64,000 bases of DNA from Streptomyces subrutilus (GCF_008704535.1 NZ_CP023701.1:6180001-6244000); one strand, 5' to 3'. Counted from the stretch's first letter, positions 14,996 to 29,597 are shown. The notes: generated from the letters alone by a model not told the origin. Translations and numbers: made by a program.

Positions 14996-17353
14996 TCAGC
15001 CCCCGGCCCCCCGCACCACGACCCCCGGCACCCGTCCCCCCGCCTCGTCCTCCACCAGCACCTCGTCCCCGGCCCACCGCACGGTGTACCGCTCCGGCTC
15101 CGCCGCCTCGAACCCCGGGCCCGCGTCCCGCACCACCACCCCGCCGCCCGTGCGTCCCCGCGCCGGGGCCCACACCTCCAGCGCCACCCCGCCGTCGCCC
15201 TCCGGCGAGCGCACCGGAAGCACCGAGCCCGCCCGCGCCAGCACCGGGATCCGCCCCCGCGGCGCGTCCAGCAGGATCTGGCCGGGCCCCTCGTGCGCCG
15301 CACCCGTCGCGGTGTCGTACCACCGGCCGCGGGGGAGCCGTACCGCACGCCGGTCCGCCCCGCACTCCAGCACCGGCGCCACCAGCAGGGCGTCGCCCAG
15401 CAGGAACGCGTCCTCGCAGTCCCGCAGCGCCCGGTCCTCCGGCGCCCCCCACCACAGCGGCCGCACGTACGGGGCCCCGGTCCGCCGGGCCAGATGGGCC
15501 AGGCTCAGGAAGTACGGCCGCAGCCGCTCCCGCTCCGCCAGCACCGCCCGCGCCTGCTCCTCCGCCTCCGCCCCGAACTCCCACGGCTCGCGCCGCCCCG
15601 CCCAGATCGCCGAGTGCGTCCGGAACAGCGGCAGGTACGACCCCAGCTGGAGCCAGCGCACGTACAGCTCCGGCGACGGCGAACCGCCGAACCCGCCCAC
15701 GTCCGGACCCGAGTACGGCACCCCGCACAGCCCCAGCCCCAGGACCAGCGCCAGCGAGGCGCGCAGCCCCTCCCAACTGCTCTCCACGTCCCCCGACCAC
15801 GACCCCCCGTACCTCTGCATCCCCGCCCACCCGGACCGGGAGAAGAGGAACGGCCGCTCGTCCGGGCGCAGCCGGACCAGACCCTCCCAGGCCGCCCGCG
15901 CCATCCCGAGCGCGTACACGTTGTGCCCCGAGCGGTGGTCCCCGCCCGCGCCGTCCATCGCGTGCCGCGCCGAGCGGGGCAGCGTCCGGTCCCCGAACGG
16001 CGCGAAGGACACCGGCTCGTTCATGTCGTGCCAGAAGCCGGCGAAGCCCCGCGCCAACCGCTCCTCGTACAGGCCGCCCCACCACTCCCGCACGGCCGGA
16101 TCGGTGAAGTCCGGATACGCGCACTCACCCGGCCACACCTCCCCGCGCACCTCCGCCCCCCGGGCGTCCCGGACGAACGCGCCGCCCGCCCCCACCGCCA
16201 GCCCGGACGCGTGCACCGCGTGGTCGGCCTTCACCGCGGGATCGACGATCGACACCAGCCGCACCCCGCCCCCGCGCAGCTCCGCCGCGAGCCCGGGCAG
16301 GTCCGCAAAGCGCTCCCGGTCCACCGTGAACACCCGGTGCCCGTCGTAGTGGTCGATGTCCAGGTGCACGGCCGACAGCGCGAGCCCGCGCCGGGCGTAC
16401 CCCGCCACCACCCGCCGGACCTCCGCCCCGCTCCCGAACCCCCACCGGGCGTGCTGGTAGCCCAGCGCCCACTCCGGCGGCACCGCCGCGCCGCCGGTCA
16501 GCCCCGACCAGCCCTGGAGCACCCGGGCCGGCGTGCCCACCAGGACCCAGCAGCGCAGCGGCCCGCCCTCCATGCGCAGCTCGCTCGCCCCCGGCCGGTC
16601 CGCGCCCGACCCCGCCCCCTCCTCGCCCTCGCGCAGCACCACCCGCCCGTCCCACGGATTGTCGTGGAACACCAGGTGCGTCCCCGCGTCCGCCACCACC
16701 AGCTGCACCGGCATCGTCACGTACAGCGGATCGTCCCCCGGCCCGAACGCCCCGTTCGGATCCGTGTTCCACAACCGGTACGTCCCGTCGCGCAACCGGG
16801 GCCCCGCCGACCGGCCGCCCAGCCCGAAGAACCGGGCGTCCGCCGCCACCTCGCTGCGCTGCGCCCACCGGGCCCCGCCCCGCCCCGCCTCCACCGGTTC
16901 CCACCAGCGCGGCGGGAACTCGCGCCGCAGCACCGTCCCGCCGGGCGAGCGCACCTCCACCGCCCCGTGCCGGGACACCGCCACCGTCACCCGCTCCGAC
17001 ACCACCCGCCAGCCGCCCCCGGTGTCCGGCTCCAGCACGGCCCGCGGATCGGGCTCCGGGCCGCTGCCCGCCAGCGCGTACGAAGGCTCCGGCAGGGCCC
17101 CGTCCCAGCCCCAGAACACCGCCCCGCCCGCGGTCACCCGCACCAGCAGCTCCGAGCGCGCGAACCGCAGCACGCCACCGCCGGGCCGCGGCTCCGTACC
17201 GGTCAGCAGCCCCGGTACGCGCGCCCGTTCCGCGCCCCGCTGCACGAGCCCCACCGCGTCCGCGCGCCGGTGACGCCAGGCCGAGCGCCAGGCGCGCCGA
17301 CCGCGCTCCGTACCGAGGTCCCGTACCGCACGCACCAGATCACGACCGTCCAT
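14996..17353 (-). CDS. Glycoside hydrolase family 31 (alpha-glucosidase type)
   Basis: The protein has 785 aa from the ATG at 17353. The GH31 nucleophile motif is present as GFWHDMNEP (Asp about 443), the acid/base region as SWSGDVESSWEG (Asp about 522), and LDIDHYDGHRVFTVD stands at the start of the barrel. The N-terminal beta-sandwich (about 60-290) and the C-terminal beta domains are of normal length. There is no signal peptide, so it should be cytoplasmic and act on short alpha-glucosides or related sugars. ATG at 17353 is preferred over a GTG at 17362 because AGGGTGA lies 5 nt before it. Confidence 0.92.
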   Translation of the reverse strand: MDGRDLVRAVRDLGTERGRRAWRSAWRHRRADAVGLVQRGAERARVPGLLTGTEPRPGGGVLRFARSELLVRVTAGGAVFWGWDGALPEPSYALAGSGPEPDPRAVLEPDTGGGWRVVSERVTVAVSRHGAVEVRSPGGTVLRREFPPRWWEPVEAGRGGARWAQRSEVAADARFFGLGGRSAGPRLRDGTYRLWNTDPNGAFGPGDDPLYVTMPVQLVVADAGTHLVFHDNPWDGRVVLREGEEGAGSGADRPGASELRMEGGPLRCWVLVGTPARVLQGWSGLTGGAAVPPEWALGYQHARWGFGSGAEVRRVVAGYARRGLALSAVHLDIDHYDGHRVFTVDRERFADLPGLAAELRGGGVRLVSIVDPAVKADHAVHASGLAVGAGGAFVRDARGAEVRGEVWPGECAYPDFTDPAVREWWGGLYEERLARGFAGFWHDMNEPVSFAPFGDRTLPRSARHAMDGAGGDHRSGHNVYALGMARAAWEGLVRLRPDERPFLFSRSGWAGMQRYGGSWSGDVESSWEGLRASLALVLGLGLCGVPYSGPDVGGFGGSPSPELYVRWLQLGSYLPLFRTHSAIWAGRREPWEFGAEAEEQARAVLAERERLRPYFLSLAHLARRTGAPYVRPLWWGAPEDRALRDCEDAFLLGDALLVAPVLECGADRRAVRLPRGRWYDTATGAAHEGPGQILLDAPRGRIPVLARAGSVLPVRSPEGDGGVALEVWAPARGRTGGGVVVRDAGPGFEAAEPERYTVRWAGDEVLVEDEAGGRVPGVVVRGAGG

Positions 17354-17564
17354 GGCGCTCACCCTGTCACCGGCGACCCGCCGCGAGGGCGCCGTTCAGC
17401 TGCCGTTCACCCACAAATGGATCATCCGTGATCGCTCGGGACACCTCTGGTGCGGATGTCGATCACATGGCAAGGTCCCAGTGAGCCGCTGCGCGCACAC
17501 CCCCCGCGCGGTGGCACCGTACGCACACGAAGCGCGAGCCGCAGACCCGACCGGGAGCCGACCC

Positions 17565-19553
17565 ATGACCTCAGCCACGCAGCCGGAACCCCTCTGGGCC
17601 CCCGGCCCCGACCGGATCGCCGCGGCCCGGATCACCGCCTTCCAGGCCTGGGCCGCGGAACGCTTCCAGGCCCCCGCCGACGGCGGCTACCCGGCCCTGC
17701 ACCGGTGGTCGGTCGAGGCCCTGGACACCTTCTGGCAGGCCGTCGCCGAATGGTTCGAGGTCCGCTTCACCACGCCCTACGAGACCGTCCTCGCCGACCG
17801 CTCGATGCCCGGCGCCCGCTGGTTCACCGGCGCCACCCTCAACTACGCCGAGCACGCCCTGCGCGCCGCCGAGGACCCGGCGCGCGCCGGAGACGCCGCA
17901 CTGCTCGCGGTGGACGAGACCCACGAGCCCACCCCCGTCACCTGGGCCGAACTCCGCCGCCAGGTCGGCTCGCTCACCGCCGAGCTGCGCGCCCTCGGCG
18001 TGCGCCCCGGCGACCGGGTCAGCGGCTACCTCCCCAACGTGCCCGAGGCCGTCGTCGCCCTGCTCGCCACCGCAGCCGTCGGAGGGGTCTGGACCTCCTG
18101 CGCCCCCGACTTCGGCGCCCGCAGCGTCCTCGACCGCTTCCAACAGGTCGAGCCCGTCGTCCTCTTCGCCGTCGACGGCTACCGCTACGGCGGCAAGACG
18201 CACGACCGCCGCGGGACCGTCGCCGAACTGCGCGCCGAACTCCCCTCCCTGCGCGCGGTCGTCCACATCCCGCTGCTGGGCACCCAGGCCCCCGAAGGCG
18301 CCCTCGACTGGTCCGCCCTGACCTCCGGCGACACGCCGCCCGTCTTCGAGCCGGTCCCCTTCGACCACCCGCTCTGGGTGCTCTACTCCTCCGGCACGAC
18401 GGGCCTGCCCAAGGCCATCGTCCAGTCCCAGGGCGGCATCCTCCTCGAACACCTCAAGCAGCTCGGCCTGCACTGCGACCTCGGTCCGCGGGACCGGTTC
18501 TTCTGGTACACCTCCACCGGCTGGATGATGTGGAACTTCCTCGTCTCCGGCCTGCTCACCGGCACCACCGTCGTGCTGTACGACGGCAGCCCCGGCTTCC
18601 CCGACACCGGCGCCCAGTGGCGGATCGCCGAACGCACCGGCGCCACCCTCTACGGCACCTCCGCCGCGTACGTCATGGCCTGCCGCAAGGCCGGGGTCCA
18701 CCCCGCGCGCGACTTCGACCTCTCCGCCGTGAAGTGCGTGGCGACCACCGGCTCCCCGCTCCCGCCCGACGGGTTCCGCTGGCTGCACGACGAGGTGGCC
18801 GAGGACCTCTGGATCGCCTCCGTCAGCGGGGGCACCGACGTCTGCAGCTGCTTCGCCGGCGCCGTCCCCACCCTCCCGGTCCACATCGGCGAACTCCAGG
18901 CCGCCTGCCTCGGCACGGACCTCCAGTCCTGGGACCCGTCCGGCAAGCCCGTCGTCGGCGAGGTCGGCGAGCTCGTCGTCACCAACCCCATGCCGTCCAT
19001 GCCGGTCCGCTTCTGGAACGACCCCGACGGCAGCCGCTACCGCGACAGCTACTTCGAGATGTTCCCGGGCGTCTGGCGCCACGGGGACTGGATCACGCTC
19101 ACCGACCACGGCTCGGTGGTGATCCACGGACGCTCCGACTCCACCCTCAACCGGCAGGGCGTGCGGATGGGCTCGGCCGACATCTACGAGGCCGTCGAAC
19201 GCCTCCCCGAGATCAAGGAGTCCCTGGTCATCGGCCTGGAAGAGCCGAACGGCGGCTACTGGATGCCGCTCTTCGTCCACCTGGCCCCCGGAGCCGCGCT
19301 CGACGACGGCCTGCGCGCCCGGATCAAGGAGACGATCCGCGCGGAACTCTCCCCGCGCCACGTACCGGACGAGATCATCGAGGTGCGGGCCGTCCCGCAC
19401 ACGCTCACCGGGAAGCGCATCGAGGTCCCGGTCAAGCGCCTCCTCCAGGGCGCCCCCCTGGCCAAGGCGGTCAACCCCGGCTCCGTCGACGACCTGGACC
19501 TCCTCCACTTCTACGAGGAGCTGGCCCGTACCCGGTCCCGGAACCGCGACTGA
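17565..19553 (+). CDS. Acetoacetate-CoA ligase (acetoacetyl-CoA synthetase)
   Basis: The protein has 662 aa, the usual length of the family. It is an ANL-superfamily adenylating enzyme: A3 motif YSSGTTGLPKAIVQSQGG near residue 270, A8 region HGRSDSTLNRQGVRMGSADIYE near 525, and the A10 lysine region LTGKRIEVPVKRLL near 615. The start LWAPGPDRIAAARITAFQ and the YEGSP-like LYDGSPGFP are typical of acetoacetyl-CoA synthetases, which join acetoacetate and CoA with ATP hydrolysis to AMP. GGGAG lies 7 nt before the ATG. It is divergent from the GH31 gene. Confidence 0.93.
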   Translation: MTSATQPEPLWAPGPDRIAAARITAFQAWAAERFQAPADGGYPALHRWSVEALDTFWQAVAEWFEVRFTTPYETVLADRSMPGARWFTGATLNYAEHALRAAEDPARAGDAALLAVDETHEPTPVTWAELRRQVGSLTAELRALGVRPGDRVSGYLPNVPEAVVALLATAAVGGVWTSCAPDFGARSVLDRFQQVEPVVLFAVDGYRYGGKTHDRRGTVAELRAELPSLRAVVHIPLLGTQAPEGALDWSALTSGDTPPVFEPVPFDHPLWVLYSSGTTGLPKAIVQSQGGILLEHLKQLGLHCDLGPRDRFFWYTSTGWMMWNFLVSGLLTGTTVVLYDGSPGFPDTGAQWRIAERTGATLYGTSAAYVMACRKAGVHPARDFDLSAVKCVATTGSPLPPDGFRWLHDEVAEDLWIASVSGGTDVCSCFAGAVPTLPVHIGELQAACLGTDLQSWDPSGKPVVGEVGELVVTNPMPSMPVRFWNDPDGSRYRDSYFEMFPGVWRHGDWITLTDHGSVVIHGRSDSTLNRQGVRMGSADIYEAVERLPEIKESLVIGLEEPNGGYWMPLFVHLAPGAALDDGLRARIKETIRAELSPRHVPDEIIEVRAVPHTLTGKRIEVPVKRLLQGAPLAKAVNPGSVDDLDLLHFYEELARTRSRNRD

Positions 19554-19616
19554 GGTCACTGTCAGTGGCGGTGGTTACGCTGAGTGAGCACGTGATCGCT
19601 GCACTCAGGGGGAGCC

Positions 19617-20600
19617 ATGCCACCGAAGAAGGACACCGCGGACAACCGCCCGAACGACCACGAGGACACGCGGGGGAGCGACCCCGGAGGGAGCACAGGG
19701 CAGGACCGCACCGCGCGGACCTCCCGGACCATCCGCACCCACCGCCGCCGCGTCCTGCGCCGCGAAGCCCCCAGCACCGTCGGCCTGCTGGCCGACCCGG
19801 GGGACTTCGCGGCCATGCGCGGCTACCGCAGCTTCGCCTTCGACGACCACCGGGACTACCTGCGCCACGTGGACGGGCTGCTCCGGTCCCTCGCGGCCCA
19901 GGGCGTCCACACCACCGTCGCCCTCTTCGACCCCGAGGAGTACGCGGAGTACTGCGCCGACCACGGCCTGGACGCGGACTCGGCCGAGAGCCGCACCCGC
20001 TTCACCGCCGAGCTCGCCGGCGCCGGCCTCCCGTACACCGGGCAACCCGTCGACGAACTGGTCCCGCTGCTCGTGGACGAAGCCGTCCGGCAGGCCACCT
20101 GGGAGTACGCGACCACCCTGCTCGCGGGGGCGGGGACCTGCGCGGACTGCGGGGAGGACATCGGCAGCTCCTCCTTCGAGCGCGCCGCCGACGCGCTGGA
20201 CCGGCTGCTGGCCGGGGCCGGCCCGGGCCACCACCACCTGGTGTGCAGCGTTCCCATGCAGGCCGAACAGCTCGTCGCCGTGCTCCACGCCGACACCTCG
20301 GGCCCACCGGCGGCCCCGCCCCGCCTCCAGGGCCGCGAGGGCCTGGACTTCGTGACGGTCCTGGCCGCCGGACTCGCCCTCGGCGGCCCCGGCGGCCTGG
20401 TCCTGCGCACCACGGCCGAGGGCGCCGGAGACCGGGTCCACGGCTGGCGGCTGGACCGGGGCCGGCTGACCGCGCTGTCCGCGGCGGCCGTCTTCAACGC
20501 CTACTGCACCGACGCCGACACCGGAGAGCCCGTGGCCCCCGAACCGGGGGTCGAGTACTGCCCGGGCTACGAGGTCGACCTCCCCACCCCGCACCCCTAG
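19617..20600 (+). CDS. Conserved actinobacterial protein of unknown function, 327 aa
   Basis: The first 50 residues are charged and low-complexity. From about residue 55 the protein looks globular with an alpha/beta composition, including LFDPEEYAEYCADHGL (near 103) and a possible metal pair CADCGED (near 180). A histidine-rich turn GPGHHHLVC follows. I do not recognise a named domain. GGGGGAG sits directly before the ATG. A strong hairpin follows the stop and separates it from ptsI on the other strand. Confidence 0.75.
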   Translation: MPPKKDTADNRPNDHEDTRGSDPGGSTGQDRTARTSRTIRTHRRRVLRREAPSTVGLLADPGDFAAMRGYRSFAFDDHRDYLRHVDGLLRSLAAQGVHTTVALFDPEEYAEYCADHGLDADSAESRTRFTAELAGAGLPYTGQPVDELVPLLVDEAVRQATWEYATTLLAGAGTCADCGEDIGSSSFERAADALDRLLAGAGPGHHHLVCSVPMQAEQLVAVLHADTSGPPAAPPRLQGREGLDFVTVLAAGLALGGPGGLVLRTTAEGAGDRVHGWRLDRGRLTALSAAAVFNAYCTDADTGEPVAPEPGVEYCPGYEVDLPTPHP

Positions 20601-20618
20601 CCACGGGCAGGCACGAGC

Positions 20619-20649
20619 GAGGGGCCGCCGCCACCGGCGAAGGCCCCTC
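20619..20649. terminator. Hairpin terminator between convergent genes
   Basis: GAGGGGCC at 20619-20626 pairs perfectly with GGCCCCTC at 20642-20649 across a 15-nt loop. It sits between the stop at 20600 and the ptsI stop at 20691 and can serve both directions. No U-tract follows, as is common in Streptomyces. Confidence 0.65.
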
Positions 20650-20690
20650 GACTCGACGACGACCGCCCGAACCAGCGCCGGGCGGCCCCG

Positions 20691-22361
20691 CTACTCGCCC
20701 GACAGCACCGCCTGGGCGGCCACACGGGCCTCCGCCGCGGTGTCGCACGCACGCGCCGCGGCCGCGGCGCGCTCGCACTGGGCGAGGGTGTGCTTGGCGA
20801 GCGTGGCCCGCACGTACGGGATGGACGCGGCGCCCATCGACAGGGAGGTGACACCCAGACCGGTCAGCACGCAGGCCAGCAGCGGATCGGCCGCGGCCTC
20901 ACCGCAGACACCGCAGCTCTTGCCCTCCGCCCTGGCGGCGTCGGCCGACAGGGCGATCAGGTCGAGCAGCGCCGGCTGCCACGGGTCCTGCAGTCGCGAG
21001 ACGGCGCCGACCTGGCGGTCGGCGGCGAAGGCGTACTGCGCGAGGTCGTTGGTCCCCAGCGAGAGGAACTCGACCTCCTGCAGGATCGAGCGCGCCCGCA
21101 GTGCGGCGGAGGGGATCTCCACCATCGCGCCGAACTTGGCCTTCAGCCCGGCCTCGCGGCACGCGTCCGCGAACGCCTTGGCATCGGTCCGGTCCGCCAC
21201 CATCGGGGCCATGACCTCAAGGTAGACGGGCAGGCCCTCGGCGGCCTTGGCCAGCGCCGTGAGCTGGGTGCGCAGCACGTCCGGGTGGTCCAGCAGCGAC
21301 CGCAGGCCGCGCACGCCGAGCGCCGGGTTCGGCTCGTCGGCGGGCGTCAGGAAGTCCAGCGGCTTGTCGGCGCCGGCGTCCAGCACGCGGACGACCACCC
21401 GGCCGCCCGGAAAGGCCTCCAGCACCTTGCGGTAGGACTCGACCTGCTTCTCCTCGGACGGCGCCTTCTTGCTGTCGTCCAGGAACAGGAACTCGGTGCG
21501 GAACAGGCCCACGCCCTCGGCGCCGGCCTCTACGGCCGCCGGGACGTCGGCGGGACCGCCGACGTTGGCGAGGAGCGGCACCTTGTGGCCGTCGGAGGTC
21601 GCGCCCGGACCGGACGACGCGGAGAGAGCGGCCTTGCGCTCGGCCGCGGAGGCCTCCAGCTCGGCCCGCTTCTCCGGGGTCGGGTCCACGAACAGGTCGC
21701 CGGTGCTGCCGTCGACGGCGATCAGAGTGCCCTCGGCGATCTCACCGGCACCGGGCAGCGCGACGATCGCCGGGACGCCGAGCGCCCGCGCGAGGATGGC
21801 GCTGTGGCTGGTCGGCCCGCCCTCCTCGGTGACGAAGCCCAGCACCAGCGCGGGGTCCAGGAGCGCGGTGTCGGCGGGAGCGAGGTCCCGCGCGATGAGC
21901 ACGTACGGCTCGTCGCTGTCCGGCACACCGGGCATCGGCACGCCGAGCAGGCGCGCCACGATCCGGTTGCGCACGTCGTCCAGGTCCGCCACCCGGCCGG
22001 CCATGTACTCGCCGGCACCCGCGAGCAGCACGCGGTAGGCGGCGAACGCGTCGTAGACACCGCGCTCGGCGGTGCTCCCGACGGCGATCCGCCGGTCGAC
22101 GTCCGCCATCAGCTCGGGGTCCGTGGCGATCATCGCCTGGGCCTCTAGCACGTGCTGGGCCTCGCCGCCGGCCAGCTGGCCGCGCGCGATGAGGTCGGCC
22201 GAGACAGCCTCCACGGCCTTGCGGGCGCGCCCCTGTTCGCGCTCCGCCTCGTCCGCGGTGATCTGCTTGGCCGGCGGTTCGAGAACCGCCGTACCCATGT
22301 GCCGAACCTCGCCGATCGCCACACCGTGGCTCACGCCGACGCCTCGCAGCGTTGTCTCCAT
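20691..22361 (-). CDS. ptsI: PTS enzyme I (phosphoenolpyruvate-protein phosphotransferase)
   Basis: The protein has 556 aa. The phosphohistidine motif GGPTSHSAILARALGVPAIV places the active His near residue 186. The C-terminal PEP-binding barrel shows GLFRTEFLF, the MVEIPSAA segment, SLGTNDLAQY, and the catalytic Cys in CGVCGEAA near residue 480. Enzyme I passes phosphate from PEP to HPr. The start at 22361 has GGAG 9 nt upstream. It lies 74 bp downstream of crr on the same strand, so the two form an operon, which in Streptomyces is under DasR control; matching sites are seen at 23030-23058. HPr is not in the window. Confidence 0.97.
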   Translation of the reverse strand: METTLRGVGVSHGVAIGEVRHMGTAVLEPPAKQITADEAEREQGRARKAVEAVSADLIARGQLAGGEAQHVLEAQAMIATDPELMADVDRRIAVGSTAERGVYDAFAAYRVLLAGAGEYMAGRVADLDDVRNRIVARLLGVPMPGVPDSDEPYVLIARDLAPADTALLDPALVLGFVTEEGGPTSHSAILARALGVPAIVALPGAGEIAEGTLIAVDGSTGDLFVDPTPEKRAELEASAAERKAALSASSGPGATSDGHKVPLLANVGGPADVPAAVEAGAEGVGLFRTEFLFLDDSKKAPSEEKQVESYRKVLEAFPGGRVVVRVLDAGADKPLDFLTPADEPNPALGVRGLRSLLDHPDVLRTQLTALAKAAEGLPVYLEVMAPMVADRTDAKAFADACREAGLKAKFGAMVEIPSAALRARSILQEVEFLSLGTNDLAQYAFAADRQVGAVSRLQDPWQPALLDLIALSADAARAEGKSCGVCGEAAADPLLACVLTGLGVTSLSMGAASIPYVRATLAKHTLAQCERAAAAARACDTAAEARVAAQAVLSGE

Positions 22362-22435
22362 TTCACCCGTCTCCGATAGAGCGACGATCCGGGCCGTCGC
22401 GGTGGTTGTCCGACTCGCCCGTGCGGGCGGACGCG

Positions 22436-22885
22436 TCACTGCCAGCCGAAGAGAACGTCGTGGGCCTTCACGTCGCCCGACTCGACGACGTCGGACAGCG
22501 CGTCGGGCGTCGCCTCCAGTGCCACGACCGGGCAGACGGGGGACTTGCCGGCGGCCTCGACCGCGGCGGGGTTCCAACGGATGACGGCCTGACCGCGGGT
22601 CACGGTGTCGCCCTTGTTGACGAGGAGCTCGAAGCCCTCGCCGTTGAGCTGGACGGTGTCGATCCCGAGGTGGGTGAGGACGCCGTGGCCCTCAGCGTCC
22701 ACGACGACGTACGCGTGCGGGTGCAGGGAGACGACCACACCGTCGACGGGGGACACCGCCTCCGAGGGCTCGCGCACGGGATCGATGGCGGTGCCCGGTC
22801 CCACCATCGCGCCGGAGAACACCGGATCGGGCACTGCCGCGAGTCCGATGGCCTGCCCGGCAAGTGGGGACGTCACGCTGGTCAT
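22436..22885 (-). CDS. crr: PTS glucose-type EIIA component
   Basis: The protein has 149 aa, a free-standing EIIA of the Crr type. The active-site histidine is in VLTHLGIDTVQLNGEGFELL (near residue 72) and the second catalytic-pocket His in PHAYVVVD (near 57). It receives phosphate from HPr; in Streptomyces it is described as serving N-acetylglucosamine transport. The ATG at 22885 follows GGGAGG by 6 nt. A GTG or ATG further upstream would add an unconserved extension. Confidence 0.95.
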   Translation of the reverse strand: MTSVTSPLAGQAIGLAAVPDPVFSGAMVGPGTAIDPVREPSEAVSPVDGVVVSLHPHAYVVVDAEGHGVLTHLGIDTVQLNGEGFELLVNKGDTVTRGQAVIRWNPAAVEAAGKSPVCPVVALEATPDALSDVVESGDVKAHDVLFGWQ

Positions 22886-23029
22886 GGGGGGCCTCCCAGG
22901 GGTGGGGCTTCTTCGTGTCACCGTCACTACCTGTCGCGAACGGCGTACTCTTCAGAAGGATAAGTCACGAGATGTTCGGGTTCGCCCGATGTTGGTCCCG
23001 ATCCGGGCTGGCCCTTCGGCACGGAGACT

Positions 23030-23058
23030 AGTGGACTAGACCGGTGGACTAGACCATA
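23030..23058. promoter_or_regulatory. Two tandem DasR-responsive (dre-like) sites
   Basis: Read on the minus strand, the two sites contain TGGTCTAGTCCA and CGGTCTAGTCCA, against the DasR consensus core TGGTCTAGACCA. On the plus strand GTGGACTAGACCG repeats with a 13-bp period (sites 23030-23045 and 23043-23058). They lie 145-173 bp upstream of the crr start. DasR (GntR family, sensing glucosamine-6-phosphate) is known to control pts genes in Streptomyces. Confidence 0.75.
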
Positions 23059-23654
23059 CGCCCCTCGTGGATTTGCCTTGACTGTGGCGGACCTGTACTG
23101 TCGTGACTCCCGCCGGGACGTGTCGTGTGAACTTCTCGCGAACATCCCATGGACGGGGCGCCTTCTTTTTCATCCGTGACCTCTGTTTCTCTCCCTTGTT
23201 CCCGCATGCCTTCCGGCAAAACGGCGAGTGGTGAGAGAGCGGAAAAAACGCTGATAGAGTCGGAATCGCCGAAAAGGAAAACGCGAAAGCGAAAGCCTGG
23301 AAAGCGAAAGCGAATCCCGCTTCGACCGGGAATCGGACACGAAAGAGTCTGATAGAGTCGGAAACGCAAGAACAGAACGAACAGAACGAAGCGAAGCCCG
23401 GAGGAAAGCCCGAGAGGGTGAGTACGAAGGAAGCGTCCGTTCCTTGAGAACTCAACAGCGTGCCAAAAATCAACGCCAAAAGTTGATACCCCGTCCATTT
23501 CGGTGGATGAGGTTCCTTTGAAAAAGTCCTGTGAGGCACCGGTTTCGGTGTGCTTGCAGGCGACAAAACACAGCGAGGACGTTGTGGATGACCGGTCTTA
23601 TTCCGACCTGGTTGTCCCGCTCTTAGTGTGTGTTGACCCGATTACGGGTAAACA
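23059..23654 (+). promoter_or_regulatory. rrn: rRNA operon promoter and leader region
   Basis: This non-coding stretch is A/G-rich and unlike the neighbouring genes. The word CTGATAGAGTCGGAA occurs at 23251-23265 and 23351-23365 with a TAGAGT -10-like hexamer in each, which fits the multiple tandem promoters of Streptomyces rrn operons; no convincing -35 hexamers can be fixed by eye. The conserved leader word TTGAGAACT at 23443-23451, which recurs in the 16S-23S spacer, resembles actinobacterial rrn antitermination/processing elements. Confidence 0.6.
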
Positions 23655-28586
<4,932 letters not shown>

Positions 28587-28660
28587 AGTTGCTCGCGTCC
28601 ACTGTGTTAGTTCTGAAATAACGAACAGCTGTGAAAACACCAGCGTTCAAATTTCATAGT

Positions 28661-28780
28661 GTTTCGGTGGTCATAGCGTTAGGGAAACGCCCGGTTACAT
28701 TCCGAACCCGGAAGCTAAGCCTTTCAGCGCCGATGGTACTGCAGGGGGGACCCTGTGGGAGAGTAGGACGCCGCCGAACA
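28661..28780 (+). rRNA. rrf: 5S ribosomal RNA
   Basis: The 120-nt gene runs from GTTTCGGTGGTCATAGCG to GACGCCGCCGAACA; the two ends pair as helix I. The internal CCCGGTTACATTCCGAACCC loop region is typical. It follows the 23S gene by 74 nt. Confidence 0.96.
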
Positions 28781-28791
28781 ATCATTGTGGG

Positions 28792-28823
28792 AAAGCCCCG
28801 CACCTTATGGTGCGGGGCTTTTC
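28792..28823 (+). terminator. rrn: Rho-independent terminator of the rRNA operon
   Basis: AAAGCCCCGCACC (28792-28804) pairs perfectly with GGTGCGGGGCTTT (28809-28821) over a TTAT loop and is followed by T residues. It is the strongest canonical terminator in the window. Confidence 0.92.
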
Positions 28824-28906
28824 TGCGTTCCGGGCCCGGGTGTGCTCTCCTGTAGGGTCAGGGTGCACCGTTCAACCATTTCTAGCGTCACAGTGGAGGC
28901 CCCCGG

Positions 28907-29497
28907 GTGGAGGTCCAGGAGACTCGGGTTCAGACCGACCGAATTTTCACCATTCCCAACATCCTGAGCATGGCCCGGCTGGCCGGCGTACCCCTGTTCC
29001 TGTGGCTGATTCTGGCCAAGCACGACGGGTGGGCCCTGGCCGTCCTCATGCTCAGCGGGATCAGTGACTACCTGGACGGGAAGCTCGCGCGCCGCTGGAA
29101 TCAGATCAGCAACCTCGGCCGGCTGCTGGACCCGGCCGCGGACAGGCTGTACATCCTGTCCACGCTCTTCGGGCTGACCTACCGGGAGCTTTTGCCGCTG
29201 TGGCTCACCGGCGCGCTCCTGGCCCGTGAGCTGATGCTGCTGGTCATGGTGTGGATCCTGCGCCGACACGGCTATCCGCCGCCCCAGGTCAACTTCCTCG
29301 GGAAGGCCGCCACCTTCAACCTGATGTACGCCTTCCCCCTGCTGCTGCTCAGTGACGGCACGGGTTGGTTGGCCTGGATGGGCGCAGTTTTCGGATGGGC
29401 GTTCGCCGGATGGGGTACAACCCTGTATTGGTGGGCAGGAGTGCTGTACGTGGTACAGGTCCGCCGTCTCGTGAAGGCGGACGCCACGGCCGATTGA
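28907..29497 (+). CDS. CDP-alcohol phosphatidyltransferase, cardiolipin-synthase-like
   Basis: The protein has 196 aa. The CDP-alcohol transferase motif D-x2-DG-x2-AR-x8-G-x3-D-x3-D is complete in SDYLDGKLARRW through GRLLDPAADR (residues about 47-75), followed by hydrophobic segments for a multi-pass membrane enzyme. As I recall, its S. coelicolor counterpart (SCO1389) was shown to be a eukaryote-like cardiolipin synthase, and the M. tuberculosis counterpart in the same gene order is Rv1822. The GTG start has GGAGG 8 nt upstream. It is the first gene after the rRNA operon. Confidence 0.88.
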   Translation: MEVQETRVQTDRIFTIPNILSMARLAGVPLFLWLILAKHDGWALAVLMLSGISDYLDGKLARRWNQISNLGRLLDPAADRLYILSTLFGLTYRELLPLWLTGALLARELMLLVMVWILRRHGYPPPQVNFLGKAATFNLMYAFPLLLLSDGTGWLAWMGAVFGWAFAGWGTTLYWWAGVLYVVQVRRLVKADATAD

Positions 29498-29597
29498 GCT
29501 CGCTCGGCGCCTGATGACGCGGAGGAGTAGCGGAGTCACCGCCCGGGACGGGTGAGGTCGGCGAGAACGTCGTCTCTCCAAGGAGGACTCTTCCGAC

